Below are positions 5,252-6,455 of a stretch of DNA of 6,455 bases, in pieces. The stretch's first letter is position 1. Every line of letters begins with the position of its first letter. The DNA comes from Spirochaetaceae bacterium. Lineage in GTDB: Bacteria > Spirochaetota > Spirochaetia > DSM-27196 > SLAA01. Where the stretch lies: the NCBI GenBank assembly GCA_003564775.1, contig PXEI01000483.1, positions 1-6,455 on the forward strand, given 5' to 3'. Both the position numbers and the translations under genes were made by a program. A model generated the notes under the pieces. The model worked only from the letters and a program-made list of their open reading frames with translations, was not told the origin of the DNA and did no database searches.

Positions 5252-5563
5252 TTAACCGGCAATTTCCTTAATGCGGATCACCGAGTACTGCCTGCGGTGA
5301 CCTTGGGTGCGTCGGTAGTTCTTGCGACGTTTGTAGGTCGAAACCTTGATCTTCTTGGCCTTGCCGTGGTCTTCCACAACTGCCGTGACCTTGGCTCCCG
5401 CAACATAGGGAGTTCCTACGTTCGTTGTGTCGCCGTCGCTGACCATAAGCACCGAGTCGAACTGGAGTTCCTCACCCGTCTCGTTCGGCAGGCGGTCAAT
5501 CTCAATCTTTCCGCCCTTCTCAGCCTTGTATTGCTTTCCTAAAATCTCTACTAATGCGTACAT
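5252..5563 (-). CDS. rplU: Large-subunit ribosomal protein bL21
   Basis: bL21 binds 23S rRNA in the large subunit. The chosen start is the ATG at 5563, giving 103 residues beginning MYALVEILGKQYKAEKGGKI, which matches the family N-terminus. A longer reading from GTG at 5599 adds 12 residues that do not belong to the family. AGAGGA at 5575-5580 lies eleven bases upstream, slightly far. The basic KVSTYKRRKNYRRTQGHRRQ segment near the C-terminus is the usual rRNA-binding loop, followed by YSVIRIKEI. It is the first gene of the operon, with a likely promoter at 5619-5648 and a small GC hairpin in the leader. Confidence 0.97.
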   Translation of the reverse strand: MYALVEILGKQYKAEKGGKIEIDRLPNETGEELQFDSVLMVSDGDTTNVGTPYVAGAKVTAVVEDHGKAKKIKVSTYKRRKNYRRTQGHRRQYSVIRIKEIAG

Positions 5564-5584
5564 AATGCTGTATATCCTCTGCCG

Positions 5585-5603
5585 GCGCGTTCCGGCCACG
5601 CGC
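5585..5603 (-). promoter_or_regulatory. GC-rich leader hairpin just upstream of rplU ribosome binding site
   Basis: On the minus strand GCGCGT (5603-5598) and ACGCGC (5590-5585) form a perfect 6-bp stem around the 7-nt loop GGCCGGA. It lies between the predicted transcription start and the AGAGGA site at 5575-5580. Ribosomal protein operons often carry leader structures for feedback control, so this is a candidate site for autoregulation. I cannot match it to a known L21 leader class. Confidence 0.35.
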
Positions 5604-5618
5604 GAGTTGTAGTACGAA

Positions 5619-5648
5619 TGGATAGCATGGTCTGCCCCACTGAGTCAA
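5619..5648 (-). promoter_or_regulatory. Candidate promoter for the rplU operon
   Basis: On the minus strand -35 TTGACT (5648-5643) is followed after 18 bp by TATCCA (5624-5619), preceded by TGC in the extended -10 position. The -35 matches five of six consensus bases; the -10 is weak. Transcription would start near 5612, leaving a leader of about 48 nt. It is the best promoter I can see in the gap between gltD and rplU. Confidence 0.5.
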
Positions 5649-5678
5649 CACCCTGCACACGCTTAGCCTGGCCATGGT

Positions 5679-5722
5679 TCCTGGGTTGTTCCTTGAATGC
5701 TCCTGGGTTGTTCCTTGGAGCT
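5679..5722. repeat. Two tandem 22-bp direct repeats upstream of the rplU promoter
   Basis: TCCTGGGTTGTTCCTTG occurs at 5679-5695 and again at 5701-5717, with an exact 22-bp period; the last five bases of each unit diverge. On the transcribed strand the nearest copy ends 30 bp upstream of the rplU -35 box. Spacing of about two helical turns would place two bound proteins on the same DNA face, but slippage duplication is equally possible. Confidence 0.85.
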
Positions 5723-5734
5723 TCTTTGGGCGCC

Positions 5735-5812
5735 TCCCGTCTGTCGTTACGCGCCGGTCAGCTCCCGCCTGTAGGAGCAAGCGTCAACCGGAACGCGTAA
5801 CGACGCACGGGA
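5735..5812. repeat. Long imperfect inverted repeat (about 78 nt)
   Basis: Arms at 5735-5753 and 5794-5812 match as reverse complements at 17 of 19 positions, including an unbroken GTCGTTACGCG / CGCGTAACGAC core. Inside, CCGGT (5754-5758) pairs with ACCGG (5787-5791) after a 2-nt bulge, and GCTCC (5761-5765) pairs with GGAGC (5774-5778). The whole can fold as one extended stem-loop on either strand. No T-run follows on either side, so it is not a standard intrinsic terminator. It could be a REP-like palindromic element, a remnant of a small mobile element, or an mRNA end-stabilising structure for gltD. Confidence 0.8.
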
Positions 5813-5960
5813 ACGGGTGCTCCGCTGCAATTCCTCGCTCAGGCCAGTGCAGCTCGGCGGTGCGTGCGGGAGACGGGCGTGCCGTACGGGCTTACTGCCG
5901 CTCGCCCGGGCCCGCCCCCTGAGGCTGCGGGATTTCCGCTGCGCCCCCTGGCGTGAAGAG

Positions 5961-6455
5961 TCAGGGCAGCAGCGTGTCTCCCATCAAGTAGCGGTCGATC
6001 TCGCGTGCGGCAAGGCGGCCCTCTTTAATAGCCCAGACAACCAGGGACTGTCCGCGGCGAGCGTCGCCAGCGGCAAACACCTTAGGTATGCTGGTGGCGT
6101 GCTCGCCAAAGCCTGCCCGGAAGTTGCTGCGCTCGTCCAGCTCAACGCCGAGGGACTCTGCAATCTGCGCCTCGGGGCCCAGAAAGCCCATAGCAAGCAG
6201 AACAAGGTCTGCAGGCCACTCTTCCTCGCTGCCCGGGATCTCTTCCATGGTGGGACGTTCACCGCGTTCCTTTTTCCAGGCTACCCGCACGGTGCGCAGC
6301 GCCTTTACCCGGCCCGCTCCGTCGCCAATAAACTCCTTGGTAAGGATAGAGTACTCACGGGGGGCGGCGCCGGACACGGTTTCAATCTCCTCGTGGCCGT
6401 AGTCGCTCTTGAACAGACGCGGGTAGACCGGCCAGGGGTACTCGGCGGTGCGAGC
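5961..6455 (-). CDS. gltD: Glutamate synthase small subunit, C-terminal part (5' end beyond window)
   Basis: GltD is the FAD/NADPH-binding small subunit that passes electrons to the large subunit GltB to make glutamate from glutamine and 2-oxoglutarate. The frame is open from the right edge to the TGA at 5961, giving the last 164 residues. Features seen are PWPVYPRLFKSDYGHEE, typical of the pre-C-terminal region; ILTKEFIGDGAGRVKALRTVRVAW; ADLVLLAMGFLGPE; and the FAD-binding end VFAAGDARRGQSLVVWAIKEG, finishing RYLMGDTLLP. These are characteristic of GltD rather than other pyridine nucleotide-disulphide oxidoreductases. The large subunit gltB would be expected next to it outside the window. 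It is separated from the ribosomal operon by about 400 bases and is probably a different transcription unit. Confidence 0.95.
   Translation of the reverse strand, partial: ARTAEYPWPVYPRLFKSDYGHEEIETVSGAAPREYSILTKEFIGDGAGRVKALRTVRVAWKKERGERPTMEEIPGSEEEWPADLVLLAMGFLGPEAQIAESLGVELDERSNFRAGFGEHATSIPKVFAAGDARRGQSLVVWAIKEGRLAAREIDRYLMGDTLLP

Larger units (their letters stand above)
5600..5960. other. GC-rich intergenic region between gltD and rplU, no gene seen
   Basis: No convincing gene lies here; open frames on both strands lack family features and ribosome binding sites. From right to left it holds a very GC-rich stretch with CCGTACGG (5882-5889) and a weak stem GCGG-GATTT-CCGC (5927-5939 area) just after gltD, then the long inverted repeat (5735-5812), the tandem 22-bp repeats (5679-5722) and the rplU promoter. 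No hairpin with a U-tract is visible after gltD, so how its transcript ends is not clear. Confidence 0.6.

Noticed and set aside
5520..5780. 86-codon minus-strand frame upstream of and overlapping rplU
   Set aside because: It crosses the tandem repeats, the promoter and the rplU start in another frame, and shows no recognisable protein features.
5674..5922. 82-codon plus-strand frame in the gltD-rplU gap
   Set aside because: Low-complexity, Arg/Pro/Ser-rich translation through the inverted repeat, with no ribosome binding site; typical of chance ORFs in GC-rich DNA.
5923..5945. Possible terminator hairpin after gltD
   Set aside because: GCGG/CCGC plus a 3-bp outer stem with an internal loop and no U-tract on the minus strand; too weak to call a terminator.
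1..6455. CRISPR array, insertion sequence or phage genes
   Set aside because: No regularly spaced repeats, transposase or phage-like proteins were seen; the gene content is conserved housekeeping.

Overview
The window is a piece of core chromosome from a spirochaete, probably a free-living Spirochaeta-like lineage of medium to fairly high GC. The main reason is gene order. Read on the minus strand from right to left, rplU, prp, rpmA, obg, nadD, a LytR_C/LCP-type membrane protein, rsfS, spoVG and rplY follow one another. From memory this is the order in Borrelia burgdorferi (about bb0778 to bb0786). The call rests on synteny and protein family features, not on a database search.

Layout from right to left (direction of transcription). 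At 6455-5961 is the 3' end of gltD, the small subunit of glutamate synthase. A GC-rich non-coding stretch of about 360 bases follows (5960-5600). It holds a long imperfect inverted repeat, a pair of tandem 22-bp repeats and a likely promoter. Then comes the ribosome/GTPase operon: rplU (bL21), prp (cysteine protease), rpmA (bL27), obg, nadD, the LCP-like protein and rsfS. Spacings are short, and the last two junctions are a zero-base gap and a 14-base overlap. Most of the products serve the ribosome: two large-subunit proteins, a candidate bL27-processing protease, an assembly GTPase and a silencing factor. NadD makes NAD and the LCP-like protein sits in the envelope.

After rsfS there is one short plus-strand gene candidate (1147-1335). 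It would encode a 62-residue protein that is 55% Asp+Glu, has no Lys or Arg, and carries regularly spaced aromatics. It converges on rsfS with a 25-bp overlap and diverges from spoVG. Back-to-back sigma70-type promoters lie between it and spoVG, and a perfect inverted repeat covers its -10 region, ribosome binding site and start codon. The spoVG promoter (TTGACA-16-TATAAT) then drives spoVG, tRNA-Gln(UUG) and rplY (bL25), which runs off the left edge.

Most of the window is ordinary conserved housekeeping DNA. The parts that deserve a second look are the acidic ORF and its operator-like hairpin, the Prp protease beside a bL27 that lacks the extension Prp normally cuts, the degenerate LCP domain, the 78-nt inverted repeat and two separate 22-bp-period tandem duplications.
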